From the NCBI GenBank assembly GCA_937898685.1, contig CALEJT010000077.1:55973-119972 (forward strand): a stretch of 64,000 bases of DNA, written 5' to 3'. A model generated the notes under the pieces. The model saw only the letters and a list, made by a program, of their open reading frames with translations. It made no database searches and had not been told where the DNA came from. Within the stretch, counting starts at the first letter, position 1; each line of letters begins with the position of its first letter. This DNA comes from an uncultured Gammaproteobacteria bacterium. GTDB lineage: Bacteria > Pseudomonadota > Gammaproteobacteria > Pseudomonadales > Pseudohongiellaceae. A program made the translations under genes and the position numbers. Below, piece after piece: positions 7,619 to 16,400 of this stretch.

Positions 7619-10600
7619 ATGAGAAGTACTTTTCTGCTGGATCGCAGAACCAAACTTTGCCTTTCGATCTCCGCCATCCTTAATTCCGCTGTAGTCATGG
7701 CCCAACCGGTGGAGCCGGGCCTCGAGGAAATCCAGGTCACCGGCACCCGCATCCGCACCGTCGACGGCATGACGGCACCGACCCCAGTAACCGCCATCAC
7801 CACCAACGAGTTGAAGGACTTCAACCCCGGCACGACCGTCGCCGCCCAGCTCGACAGCCTGCCGCAGTTCTTCGACACCCCCAACGCGCAACGCGGGGGC
7901 AACGCCATCAGCACCACCGCCGGTGGTTCCTATCTCAACCTGCGCGGCATGGGTCTGAACCGCACGCTGGTATTGCTCGACGGCACCCGTGTGGCGCCGG
8001 CCGACGCCCAGGGCGCGGTGAACGTGGACCTCTTCCCCAGCGCGCTCGTGCAACGCATCGACGTGGTGACGGGTGGCGCCTCTGCAGCCTATGGCGCGGA
8101 CGCCGTGGCGGGTGTGGTCAACTTCATCCTGGATCGTGAATTCGAAGGGCTGCGCGCCAGCGTTTCGACCGGCATCACGCAGGAGATGGATGGCGAGAAC
8201 TACAACCTCAGCGTCGCCGGCGGCAAGGCCTTCATGGATGATCGCCTGCACGTGATCGCCTCGGTCGAAGCGCGCCAGATCGATCAGATCGGACCCAACA
8301 GCAAGGATCGTCTCGACAACTGGAAGGACTGGGGTTTGGTGCGCAATCCGGAGTGGATCTCCGCCACCGCCACGCCCAACGTGCCGCTGCGCATCACGCG
8401 TCCCTACGTATTCAGCGCGCTTTCGGCGCCGCAGGGTTTGATCATCACGTCCGAGCCGGGCTTCGCCTACACCAACTGGACCTTCACCGATGATGGCACC
8501 GGCATCCGTCCCTACAGCTTCGGTGAATATGCCTCGATCAGCGGGCCCGGCGCGCAGAACAACCAATCGGGAGGCCAGGAGTACAAGTACTACGATCAGG
8601 CGGTGTTCCGCGGTCCGCGCGCCAACGACGTGGCGCAGCGCTCGGGTTTTCTCGGCCTCAAATTCGATGCCAGCGAGCGGCTGACCTTCACTGCACAGGC
8701 CGCTGCCGGCCGCAGTGAATCCAATCTCTATGGCCAGCACTCCAACGTCTCGATCGCGGGGCAGGTGTATTCGTGGAAGATCTTCCGCGAGAACCCCTAT
8801 CTGCCTGCGGCGTTGGCGGAGGAGATGGATCGTGTCGGCATCGACATGATCCGTCTTTCCACTACCGGCATCATCGATGGGCCAGGCCTGATCAACATCT
8901 ACGACAATCGCGGCGACCGCAGCATCCAGCAGCAACAGATGTACACGGTCGGCTTCGACTTCGCCATCAACGACAACTGGAATCTGAACGGAGCGTACCA
9001 GTACGGCAAATCCAAGATCGCCACCGGCATCCTCAACGTGCCGCGCACGGACAAGCTCTATCTCGCAATGGATGCCGTGCGTCATCCGGAGACGGGCGAG
9101 ATCGTCTGCAACATCGCGCTGCGCAATCCGTCGCCAGCGGAGCTCGCGGCCTTCATGGAAGGCAAGCTGATCTCCAGCCCGCTCGATCCGAACGGCGTAC
9201 CAGCCGATTCCCCGATCGGCCCGATGGATCCGCAGGAATGCATTCCCTTCAATCCTTTCGGACTCGGCAACGTCAACCAGGCGGCGAAGGACTGGATCCT
9301 CGATCCCGAGAAAAAGCAGATGCGCGAACTCGATCAGGACTTCGCCGAATTACTGCTCACGGGCGTGCTGCATGAGGGTTGGGGGGCGGGCCCGATTTCG
9401 CTCGCCGCCGGCTTGACCTGGCGCGATGAATCCTTCGAGCAATACAGCCTGCCGAGCTGGGGTGAGCGCGGCATTCTCAACGTCCCCGAACTCGGCATCC
9501 GTTCGGTTCCAGATGGCTTCGCCAACGATGGCAACCGCGAACTGCACCCCTACTCCGGCATCGGCGCCGGCAGTGGCAGCAAGAGCGTGTGGGAATGGTA
9601 TGCAGAGTTGAACATTCCGCTCTGGGAGTGGGAGTCGGGCCAGAACATCGGCTCCTCCATCGCCTATCGCAGTTCGGACTATCAACTCTCCGGCCGCCAG
9701 GAAAGCTGGAAGATCGGTCTCGACGCGCAAGTGCTGCCCTCGCTGCGCTGGCGCGTCACCAAATCGAGCGACATCCGCGAGCCGAACTTCGCCGAGACCT
9801 TCCTCACCGGCACCGGGGGCGGTGCGGTGATCGATCCCTTCCGCAACAACGAGAACAGCAATGGCCTCACCGTGCTCGCCACCTCCAACCCCAACCTCAG
9901 TGCGGAGATCGCCGACACCATCACCACGGGCTTCGTGTGGCAGCCGACCTTCGCCGAGTGGATCGATGGTCTGTCGCTCTCGATCGACTGGTACGAGATC
10001 GACCTGAAGGACGCGATCACACCTTACGGCCCGCAGCGCATCGTCGATGATTGCTTCGCCACGGGAGCACCGAGCGCCTGCGATCTCTTGAAACGTCTGC
10101 CCACCGACGATGGCAGCCTGGGACCGCTCTCACGCATCCTGAACCAGAACGTCAACGCCGCCATGGCGCAGACGCGTGGGGTGGATCTGGAAGCGGCCTA
10201 TCGCTTCGAGCCCGACTTCTTCGTCGATCACAGCGAATCGTTCACGTTGCGTGCGCTCGTGGGTTACCTCGCCGAGAACTCCACCACTACTGCGGCCGGC
10301 ACCACTCAGGACAATGCCGGCAGTCAGACGCGACCGGAGTACACCGGTGTCATCACCGGCAACTACAGCCTCGGCAATTGGGGCTTCATGTTGCAGGCGC
10401 GTTACTACGACAGCGTGATGAACAACATCCTGTGGGTGGAAGGACGCGACGTCGACGACAACTGGATCGCCTCGCAGACCATCTTCAACACCGCCCTTTC
10501 CTATCAGGGCGAGATGCAAAGCGGTGCCACCTGGCGCGCCGCGTTCAACATCACCAACCTGTTCGACCGCGATCCCTCGATCGTGGCGGGCACCAATGGC

Positions 10601-10669
10601 CAGAGCATCATTCCGGGCCATGACAGCCTCGGTCGACGCTTCCAGTTCACTCTGAACCTGGATTTCTAG
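7619..10669 (+). CDS. TonB-dependent outer-membrane receptor (1016 aa)
   Basis: Large TonB-dependent receptor. It has a signal peptide ending near MAQPVEPG (about residue 28) and a TonB-box-like segment EEIQVTGTRIR. The plug domain has LNLRGMGLNRTLVLLDGTRV and DVVTGGASAAYGADAVAGVV (about residues 100-165). The long beta-barrel ends in the aromatic outer-membrane signature RFQFTLNLDF. It belongs to the large-barrel group (about 1000 aa) common in Caulobacter-like and marine gammaproteobacteria, which often import oligosaccharides, peptides or other large organics; substrate unknown. It stands alone, with no ABC transporter nearby. Confidence 0.88.
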   Translation: MRSTFLLDRRTKLCLSISAILNSAVVMAQPVEPGLEEIQVTGTRIRTVDGMTAPTPVTAITTNELKDFNPGTTVAAQLDSLPQFFDTPNAQRGGNAISTTAGGSYLNLRGMGLNRTLVLLDGTRVAPADAQGAVNVDLFPSALVQRIDVVTGGASAAYGADAVAGVVNFILDREFEGLRASVSTGITQEMDGENYNLSVAGGKAFMDDRLHVIASVEARQIDQIGPNSKDRLDNWKDWGLVRNPEWISATATPNVPLRITRPYVFSALSAPQGLIITSEPGFAYTNWTFTDDGTGIRPYSFGEYASISGPGAQNNQSGGQEYKYYDQAVFRGPRANDVAQRSGFLGLKFDASERLTFTAQAAAGRSESNLYGQHSNVSIAGQVYSWKIFRENPYLPAALAEEMDRVGIDMIRLSTTGIIDGPGLINIYDNRGDRSIQQQQMYTVGFDFAINDNWNLNGAYQYGKSKIATGILNVPRTDKLYLAMDAVRHPETGEIVCNIALRNPSPAELAAFMEGKLISSPLDPNGVPADSPIGPMDPQECIPFNPFGLGNVNQAAKDWILDPEKKQMRELDQDFAELLLTGVLHEGWGAGPISLAAGLTWRDESFEQYSLPSWGERGILNVPELGIRSVPDGFANDGNRELHPYSGIGAGSGSKSVWEWYAELNIPLWEWESGQNIGSSIAYRSSDYQLSGRQESWKIGLDAQVLPSLRWRVTKSSDIREPNFAETFLTGTGGGAVIDPFRNNENSNGLTVLATSNPNLSAEIADTITTGFVWQPTFAEWIDGLSLSIDWYEIDLKDAITPYGPQRIVDDCFATGAPSACDLLKRLPTDDGSLGPLSRILNQNVNAAMAQTRGVDLEAAYRFEPDFFVDHSESFTLRALVGYLAENSTTTAAGTTQDNAGSQTRPEYTGVITGNYSLGNWGFMLQARYYDSVMNNILWVEGRDVDDNWIASQTIFNTALSYQGEMQSGATWRAAFNITNLFDRDPSIVAGTNGQSIIPGHDSLGRRFQFTLNLDF

Positions 10670-10680
10670 GTTGCAATCGC

Positions 10681-10712
10681 GACGTCGGCGCGCAAGCGCC
10701 GGCGTCTTTCTT
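10681..10712 (+). terminator. Rho-independent terminator after TonB receptor
   Basis: GACGTCGGCGC-GCAA-GCGCCGGCGTC forms an 11-bp stem with one wobble pair, followed by TTTCTT. It begins 11 bp after the receptor stop and abuts the convergent gene. Confidence 0.8.
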
Positions 10713-11197
10713 CAGGCGGGACGCTGCGGACGCTTGCGTGCAGGAGCTCGTGTGTCCGCCGAATTGGCGCTGCGGCGGGAAGCGGACGCGCGATGAGCTT
10801 CGGGCGCAGAGGAGGTATTTGCAGAGGCCTCCACGACAGCGGGCTGCGCGCGATGACCGCGGAAGATCAGGCGATGTGCTATCGCCAGGATGAAACCACC
10901 GAGCACGGCACCGGCGAGTCCGACGACCAGGCGCGTCAAGGCTTCGATGCCTGCGGTGGCGGTGGGATCGATGGTGACGGAATCGAGCGTGAAGACGATC
11001 AGCGCGGGCGCGAGGATCGACGGATCGTTGGCAGTGACCGGCGCCGGCACGAAGATCAGCGCCAGAAGTATGCATTCCAGGACGTAGGCGAGATCACGCC
11101 ATAGATAGCGCCACAGCACCCAAGCGGCCAGCAGACTGAAGACCACGCCGGCACCGATGTAGATGCTCCAGGCCAACTTGTAGCTTGCGGGATCCAC
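10712..11197 (-). CDS. Hypothetical membrane protein, basic C-terminal tail
   Basis: 161-aa protein not recognised as a named family. It has three hydrophobic segments (about residues 8-30, 35-55 and 85-108) and then a 50-residue Arg/Ala/Ser-rich tail that should be cytoplasmic. The start is a GTG at 11197 with a good AGGGAGG site. It follows ycgN by 58 bp on the same strand and may be the last gene of the dnaX-to-ycgN transcript. The basic tail could contact nucleic acid or membrane phospholipid; no function can be assigned. Confidence 0.65.
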   Translation of the reverse strand: MDPASYKLAWSIYIGAGVVFSLLAAWVLWRYLWRDLAYVLECILLALIFVPAPVTANDPSILAPALIVFTLDSVTIDPTATAGIEALTRLVVGLAGAVLGGFILAIAHRLIFRGHRAQPAVVEASANTSSAPEAHRASASRRSANSADTRAPARKRPQRPA

Positions 11198-11255
11198 GGA
11201 CGACCTCCCTATACGACGGCGTGTTGAACGAGGGCGCCATTGTATAGAAGGCCCC

Positions 11256-11699
11256 TCAGCTCGCCCACTCCACGATGTGTTCGAACAGACCTTCTTCGTG
11301 CACGAAGTCCTCGGAAATCACTCGTCCTGTGACGGTGTTCCCACTTTCCTTCATGGCCTGACGCGAACCGGTGATGAGCGGATGCCAGATCGGCAACGAC
11401 TTGCCCTCGTGCAGCAGACGATAGGCGCAGGTCGAGGGCATCCAGGACAACTGATCGAGTTCGTCGGGACGCAGCTTCACGCAGGTGGGCACGAGGCGCT
11501 GACGTTTCGAGTAGACGGTGCAGCGGCATTTCTGCTGATCGAGATAGCGGCACACGACGCGCGTGTAATGCACCAGCCCCGTATCCTCGTCTTCGAGTTT
11601 CAGCAGACAGCATTTGCCGCAGCCATCGCACAGGGATTCCCACTCGGCGGTGTTCATCTCCTGCAACGACTTGGTTTCCCAGAAGGGGCGCTCGGACAT
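11256..11699 (-). CDS. ycgN: YcgN family cysteine cluster protein (UPF0260)
   Basis: 147-aa YcgN-type protein. It begins MSERPFWETKSLQEMN and carries the cysteine cluster DGCGKCCLLKLED near residues 25-37, with further Cys residues at CRYLDQQKCRC, features of the YkgJ/YcgN metal-binding families. The role is unknown; a Zn or Fe-S site is likely. The ATG at 11699 lies 4 bp downstream of ycgL, so the longer upstream frame is not used. The rnd-ycgL-ycgN order is typical of Pseudomonas-like gammaproteobacteria. Confidence 0.88.
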   Translation of the reverse strand: MSERPFWETKSLQEMNTAEWESLCDGCGKCCLLKLEDEDTGLVHYTRVVCRYLDQQKCRCTVYSKRQRLVPTCVKLRPDELDQLSWMPSTCAYRLLHEGKSLPIWHPLITGSRQAMKESGNTVTGRVISEDFVHEEGLFEHIVEWAS

Positions 11700-11703
11700 G
11701 CGC

Positions 11704-11976
11704 TCACTCTCCCTCGGTGTACTGCAGCGGCATCTTGTCGGGAGGCAATTGCAGGTAGTAGCCACGCTCGTCGATCGCCGCGAGCACGTCCGGCGCCTTG
11801 GCGCGCGCCAGTTTGCGTTCGGGATGCAGCTTCAGCGTGAGCACTTCGCGCGGCGTGCCGAAGCGTGCCAGCAGTTCCTCGGGCACACGCGAAAGTCCCT
11901 CGAGGCGGGAGACGTAGAGATACATTTCCGGTTCACGGCGGCTGCCGTAGACGGTGCAGAGCAGTTCCTTGGTCAT
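11704..11976 (-). CDS. ycgL: YcgL domain protein
   Basis: 90-aa YcgL family protein starting MTKELLCTVYGSRREPEMYLYV. The family is about 90-110 aa, has a small alpha/beta fold and is of unknown function. Its ATG overlaps the rnd stop (ATGA), so it is translationally coupled to RNase D and was called from 11976 rather than from the longer open frame. Together with ycgN it forms a conserved trio with rnd. Confidence 0.9.
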   Translation of the reverse strand: MTKELLCTVYGSRREPEMYLYVSRLEGLSRVPEELLARFGTPREVLTLKLHPERKLARAKAPDVLAAIDERGYYLQLPPDKMPLQYTEGE

Positions 11977-13163
11977 GCGACTTCTTCGGGTGCCTGTGCG
12001 GCACCGGACAATAGTTTCTTGAGATCTTCGAGTACCAGCGGCTTGCGCCAGCCGAGCAGTTCTTCCGGCACTTCCAGTGCGAGCGTCGGATCCTTGGTGC
12101 AAGCCTCGAGGCTGTAGTAGAGCGCCATCAGCACCCGCTTGCGCACGAGGATCTCAGTGGGAAGACCGAGTTCCGTCGCGCGCGCTTCGACGAATTCCTG
12201 CGCCCGGCGCAAACGCGCTTTCTTGCCCTGGCTGAGCGGCTTCGGCAAGGGCGGCGGGCAGGAGGCCTGCGGCAATTGGCGCGCGGCTTCTACCAGCGCC
12301 AGCACCTGCTCGCCTTCGTAGCGGATGAAATTGTCGCTCACCTCGGCAATGGCGTTGAGCTGAGTCTTCGTATGCGGCAGTGCCTGCGCAATGCCGTACA
12401 GAGCCGTGTCCTTGAGAATCCAGCTGCGCGGCTTGTCGCGTTTGCGTGCGCGCTGCTCGCGCCAAGCGGCCAGTTTCTGCAGCGCCGCGCGCTGATTCGC
12501 GCCGAACTGCCAGGCGCCCTTGAAATTGAGGTAGTAGTCGTCGAAAACGCCACTGATTTCACTGTCGTACTGTCGCGGCAGACGACTGCAATCTTCCTGC
12601 AGCCATTCCAACCTGCCCTGCTCGCGCAAGCGCTCGCATTGACGTTCCCAGAGCGGCAAGAGATAGGCGACGTCGAGCGCGGCGTAGACCAACTGCTCCG
12701 TCGACAAGGGGCGCTGCAACCAATCCGAGCGGGTTTCGCCCTTCGGCAATTCGATGCCGGCGTGAAGCTTCACCAGATTCTGATAGCTGATCGCGCTGCC
12801 CTCGTTGAGGAAGGCGGCGGCAACCTGCGTGTCGAAGAGCGGTGCCGGCATCACGCCGAGCTTCACATGGAAGACCAGAAGATCTTCCGAACATGAATGC
12901 AAGACCTTCACCACCTGGGGATCTCGCAACACCGCACGCAGCGGTTCCCATTGGGTGATCTGCAGTGGATCGATCAACCACGCGCCTTCCGCATCGGCGA
13001 TCTGAAACAGCGCCGCCTGCGGATAGAACGTGGAAACACGCATGAATTCGGTGTCGAGCGCCAGAGCCTTCTGCTGTTGCCAACGGGCACAGCAAGCAGC
13101 CAGGGTCGCGTCGTCGGTGATGAGTTGATAGCTGGTCTTGTCGGGGGAAGCAGGAAAGTTCAC
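11973..13163 (-). CDS. rnd: Ribonuclease D
   Basis: 396-aa 3'-to-5' exoribonuclease acting in tRNA 3'-end maturation. The DEDD exonuclease motifs are visible: ALDTEFMR (Asp37, Glu39), the KVLHSCSEDLLVF block with the second Asp, and YAALDVAYLLPLW with the tyrosine and final Asp. Two HRDC-type helical regions follow, ending near residue 370. Length is close to E. coli RNase D (375 aa). The gene is 6 bp downstream of recR and overlaps ycgL by 4 bp. Confidence 0.94.
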   Translation of the reverse strand: MNFPASPDKTSYQLITDDATLAACCARWQQQKALALDTEFMRVSTFYPQAALFQIADAEGAWLIDPLQITQWEPLRAVLRDPQVVKVLHSCSEDLLVFHVKLGVMPAPLFDTQVAAAFLNEGSAISYQNLVKLHAGIELPKGETRSDWLQRPLSTEQLVYAALDVAYLLPLWERQCERLREQGRLEWLQEDCSRLPRQYDSEISGVFDDYYLNFKGAWQFGANQRAALQKLAAWREQRARKRDKPRSWILKDTALYGIAQALPHTKTQLNAIAEVSDNFIRYEGEQVLALVEAARQLPQASCPPPLPKPLSQGKKARLRRAQEFVEARATELGLPTEILVRKRVLMALYYSLEACTKDPTLALEVPEELLGWRKPLVLEDLKKLLSGAAQAPEEVA

Positions 13164-13169
13164 GCGGAT

Positions 13170-13808
13170 TTAATTCTTATCGGTTTTGTTGTTGGCACTC
13201 AGCACCTGTCGTCCGCTGAGCGAGTGCATGAGCGTGCTGCCGTCGATGTATTCGAGTTCACCGCCCATCGGCACCCCATGCGCGATGCGGCTCACCTTGA
13301 GACCACGCGCGACGAAGTCCGGACGGCTCAGTTGTTCTGCGATGTACCAGGCCGTGGCTTCTCCTTCCACGGTGGGGTTGGTGGCGAGGATCACCTCCTT
13401 CACCTCCTGGTTCTGTACCTGTTCGATGAGCGAGTCGATGCCAAGCGCCGCGGGGCCGATGCCATCGATGGGCGACAGATGCCCCATCAGCACGAAGTAG
13501 CGACCGTGATAGACAGCGGTCTGTTCCACGGCGAATACATCCGCCGGCGTTTCCACCACGCACACGGTGCTGTGATCACGGCCGGAATGATTGCAGATGC
13601 CACAGACCTCGCTTTCCGAAAGATTGCGACACAGCCGGCAACGCCCGACACCTTCCATCGCCGCCATCAGCGCAGCGGCGAGTCGTTTGCCGCCCTCGCG
13701 ATCACGCTCGAGAAAATGCAACACCATGCGCTGCGCCGACTTGTTGCCGACGCCAGGCAGGCGTTTGAAGGCATCGATGAGTTGTTGAATGAGCGGACTG
13801 TAATGCAT
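13170..13808 (-). CDS. recR: Recombination protein RecR
   Basis: 212-aa RecR. It has an N-terminal helix-hairpin-helix (RLPGVGNKSAQRM), a four-Cys zinc finger (Cys57, Cys60, Cys69, Cys72) and a Toprim domain with VVETPADVFAVE. Working with RecF and RecO it loads RecA at gapped DNA. Its place after dnaX-ybaB is the classic gammaproteobacterial order. An 84-bp gap separates it from ybaB. Confidence 0.95.
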   Translation of the reverse strand: MHYSPLIQQLIDAFKRLPGVGNKSAQRMVLHFLERDREGGKRLAAALMAAMEGVGRCRLCRNLSESEVCGICNHSGRDHSTVCVVETPADVFAVEQTAVYHGRYFVLMGHLSPIDGIGPAALGIDSLIEQVQNQEVKEVILATNPTVEGEATAWYIAEQLSRPDFVARGLKVSRIAHGVPMGGELEYIDGSTLMHSLSGRQVLSANNKTDKN

Positions 13809-13892
13809 CGAAAGTCTCGGCCTGTGCCCTGCCCTCTGCGTTCATGCTTCGGTGTGTGAAGCAGAACTCGGACTGCGGCAGGTAAAGGCTTC

Positions 13893-14210
13893 TCAGAACG
13901 GCAGCTTGAAACCGGGCGGCAGATTGAGACCCGCCGCCATGCCGGCCAGCGACTCCTTGTTGCTCTCGGCCACTTTCGCCACCGCCGCATTGACGGCAGC
14001 GGCCACGAGGTCTTCCAGCAATTCACGCTCGTCGTTGTAGAGCGAGGGATCGATTTCGACTCGCTGCACTTCGTGCTTGCCGTTCATGCTGACCTTGACC
14101 AAACCACCGCCGGCTTCGCCGGTGACGACACGCTTGGCCTGCTCGGCCTGGGCTTTCTGCAGCTGTTCTTGCATCAGCTGTGCCTGTTTCATCAGTTGAG
14201 AGAGATCCAT
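13893..14210 (-). CDS. ybaB: YbaB/EbfC nucleoid-associated protein
   Basis: 105-aa YbaB/EbfC protein: an N-terminal helical region rich in Gln, Met and Lys (MDLSQLMKQAQLMQEQLQKA) followed by the small beta-domain with VSMNGKHEVQRVEIDPSL. The family forms dimeric tweezers that bind DNA. The gene begins 10 bp after the dnaX stop, so it is co-transcribed with dnaX and recR, as in most bacteria. Confidence 0.95.
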   Translation of the reverse strand: MDLSQLMKQAQLMQEQLQKAQAEQAKRVVTGEAGGGLVKVSMNGKHEVQRVEIDPSLYNDERELLEDLVAAAVNAAVAKVAESNKESLAGMAAGLNLPPGFKLPF

Positions 14211-14220
14211 GCGGACTCCG

Positions 14221-16137
14221 TTACTGCCAATTGAAGGGATTTACGGGACTAATGCTCCCCGGCTGGATTTCGGCGTCGAACTGCCGGATGAATTCCTGGA
14301 CCAGGGGATGGGCGCGGAAACTCTCCTGCGCCTTCTCTTGATATTCGCGTTCCAAGCGCTGCCGCTCCTGAGACGGGGTTTCCGCAGTGAGCGGCCCCGG
14401 CTGCATCTGCAGTTCGATCGGAACGCCGAAATAGGTGGTAAGCGCGGTCTGGATGCGTACGCGATGCTCGTCATTGAACAATGTGGCCTGATTTTCATCA
14501 AGCACGAGCCGCAGATGGTTGCCGCTCACGTGTTCGAGTACGGAATTGCCTGCGATGCTGCGTGTAACACCGCTGAGCTGCAGTTGGCGAAACACAGCCG
14601 ACCATAGCCGTGGCCGGAGATCGGCGAGCGCGATGCGCTCTTCCGCCGGAATCTGCAATTCTGCCGATGGGGTTTTGGGGGCGGCTGCCGGTGCTGATGC
14701 AGCCGCGGGCGCAGCAGGAGCCAAGGTGGCTGCGGCGGCTTCGATGCGACGCTCCAGATCCCTGGGCGCCTGCGGCGCTGCCGGTGCCGGTGCCGGTTGC
14801 GGCGCAGGCTCGGGTGCCGATGCGGCTGCGGTGGGCCTGGGCGCTTCGATAGCTTCTTCGACCTCGCTGCGCGGCGCGACGGGCTCGCGCGATGGCGTCG
14901 GTGCACTTACTTGCGGCGAGGCAAGGGGAGCTGGAGTCGACTGTGGCGCCGGTTCACTCAGAGGCTTTTTTTTTTGCCCGGCATCCACCGGGTCGCTGCC
15001 AGCACTGGCGCTGCGCGAAGCCGGGAAATCCTGCTCCGGCAAGGCCGGCACGGACACGGGCGCAAAGGCGAACATGCGTAGCAGAACCATTTCGAGACCA
15101 CTGCGTGGATCGAGCGCCCACGGCAGTTCTTCGCGGCCCTTGAGTGCGATCTGGTAGTAGAGCTGCAAGGTTTCGGCGCTGATTGCAGCAGCATGGCGCA
15201 GCACGAGCTCGCGATCACCCTGCGCATTGTCGACCGCATCCGGCAGCACCTGTGCGATTGCGACGCGATGCAACCACGACAGCAGCTCTTGTAACACCGC
15301 GGCGTAATCCGGCGAGTGTTCGGAAACGGTTTCGATGAGATCCAGGGCCGCGCGCGCATCGTTGGCGATGAGGGCATCCATCAAACCACTGATCACGGCC
15401 TGATCGATGCTGCCGAGAAATTCGCTGACACCCGCCGCCGTCAGTTTGCCTTCGCAGTAACCGATGGCCTGATCGAGCAAGGTGAGACAGTCTCGCACCG
15501 AACCTTGTGCCGCACGTCCCAATTGCCACAGCGCGCCCTCTTCGAACTCGATGCCTTCGACGGTGAGGATGTGCGTCAGATGCCCGACCAGACGCTCGGG
15601 ACTGAGATTCTTCAGATTGAACTGCAAACAGCGCGAAAGCACCGTCACCGGCAGTTTCTGCGGATCAGTGGTGGCGAGCAGGAATTTCACGTGCGGCGGT
15701 GGCTCTTCCAGCGTCTTCAACAGTGCGTTGAAGCTGTGCGTGGAGAGCATGTGCACCTCGTCGATGAGGTACACCTTGAAACGGCCGCGGCTCGGTGCGT
15801 ATTGCACGTTCTCGAGCAATTCCCGCGTATCTTCGACCTTGGTGCGCGAAGCGGCGTCGACCTCGATCAGATCGAGAAAGCGGCCTTCGCTGATTTCACG
15901 ACAGGCGGTGCATTCACCGCAGGGAGTGGAAGTGATCCCCGTCTCGCAGTTGAGACAGCGCGCGAGAATGCGCGCGATGGTGGTCTTGCCCACACCGCGG
16001 GTGCCGGTGAAGAGATAGGCGTGATGCAGTCGTCCGCTGTCGAGGGCGTTGATCAGAGTCTTCAGCACATGGCTCTGCCCCACCATCTCGCTGAAATTGC
16101 GGGGACGCCACTTGCGTGCCAGTACCTGATAACTCAT
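14221..16137 (-). CDS. dnaX: DNA polymerase III subunits tau and gamma
   Basis: 638-aa tau subunit of the clamp loader. It begins MSYQVLARKWRPRNFSEMVG (ATG at 16137; the open frame extends 23 codons further without similarity). It shows Walker A GTRGVGKTT (residues 45-53), the zinc-binding Cys cluster CLNCETG...CGECTAC (about 64-79), the DEVHML Walker B motif and the sensor-1 region. After about residue 360 comes a Pro/Ala-rich linker and then the tau-specific C-terminal domain that binds polymerase alpha and DnaB. A run of ten A residues at codons 388-391 can shift the frame to make a short gamma form (see separate entry). The SRP RNA gene lies just upstream. Confidence 0.95.
   Translation of the reverse strand: MSYQVLARKWRPRNFSEMVGQSHVLKTLINALDSGRLHHAYLFTGTRGVGKTTIARILARCLNCETGITSTPCGECTACREISEGRFLDLIEVDAASRTKVEDTRELLENVQYAPSRGRFKVYLIDEVHMLSTHSFNALLKTLEEPPPHVKFLLATTDPQKLPVTVLSRCLQFNLKNLSPERLVGHLTHILTVEGIEFEEGALWQLGRAAQGSVRDCLTLLDQAIGYCEGKLTAAGVSEFLGSIDQAVISGLMDALIANDARAALDLIETVSEHSPDYAAVLQELLSWLHRVAIAQVLPDAVDNAQGDRELVLRHAAAISAETLQLYYQIALKGREELPWALDPRSGLEMVLLRMFAFAPVSVPALPEQDFPASRSASAGSDPVDAGQKKKPLSEPAPQSTPAPLASPQVSAPTPSREPVAPRSEVEEAIEAPRPTAAASAPEPAPQPAPAPAAPQAPRDLERRIEAAAATLAPAAPAAASAPAAAPKTPSAELQIPAEERIALADLRPRLWSAVFRQLQLSGVTRSIAGNSVLEHVSGNHLRLVLDENQATLFNDEHRVRIQTALTTYFGVPIELQMQPGPLTAETPSQERQRLEREYQEKAQESFRAHPLVQEFIRQFDAEIQPGSISPVNPFNWQ
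14966..14976 (-). other. dnaX slippery A10 run for gamma production
   Basis: The dnaX message reads CAA AAA AAA AAG at codons 388-391. A -1 slip leads to stop TGA after three more codons (Ala-Ser-Glu-stop), giving a 394-aa gamma. A +1 or -2 slip meets TGA after two codons. E. coli dnaX uses A AAA AAG with ribosomal -1 frameshifting; Thermus uses a nine-A run with transcriptional slippage. The longer run here would allow either. The site lies at the start of the Pro/Ala-rich linker, which is where gamma should end. Confidence 0.75.
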
Positions 16138-16177
16138 GCCGTTCTTATTGAGGACAGCGACGGTTGGATGGAGTGGA

Positions 16178-16289
16178 GGTATCTCCTGCCAGCCACACCC
16201 CGGCACATGCCGCAGCTGCTACCGCTGCTCCCTTCCGGGCCTGACGGGGTTCACAACCTAACATTGCGGGGGGACCGACAAGAGATACC
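16178..16289 (-). ncRNA. ffs: Signal recognition particle RNA (4.5S, small bacterial type)
   Basis: About 112 nt. On the minus strand the 5' end GGTATCTC pairs with the 3' end GAGATACC. The apical domain contains the SRP core GTCAGGCCCGGAAGGGAGCAGC with the GGAA tetraloop, the Ffh-binding signature of 4.5S RNA. It lies 40 bp upstream of dnaX on the same strand, a common gammaproteobacterial arrangement. Ends are placed from the terminal stem and may be off by a few bases. Confidence 0.92.
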
Positions 16290-16400
16290 ATAAACCGGTT
16301 TGCGGACTCGGCCGCGTGTACGGAGTAGCCCTTGAGCTACGAGGAAATGCCTCGCAACAGGGGCGGCATTATCTGGGTTTAACAGGTTCGATACAAGCGC

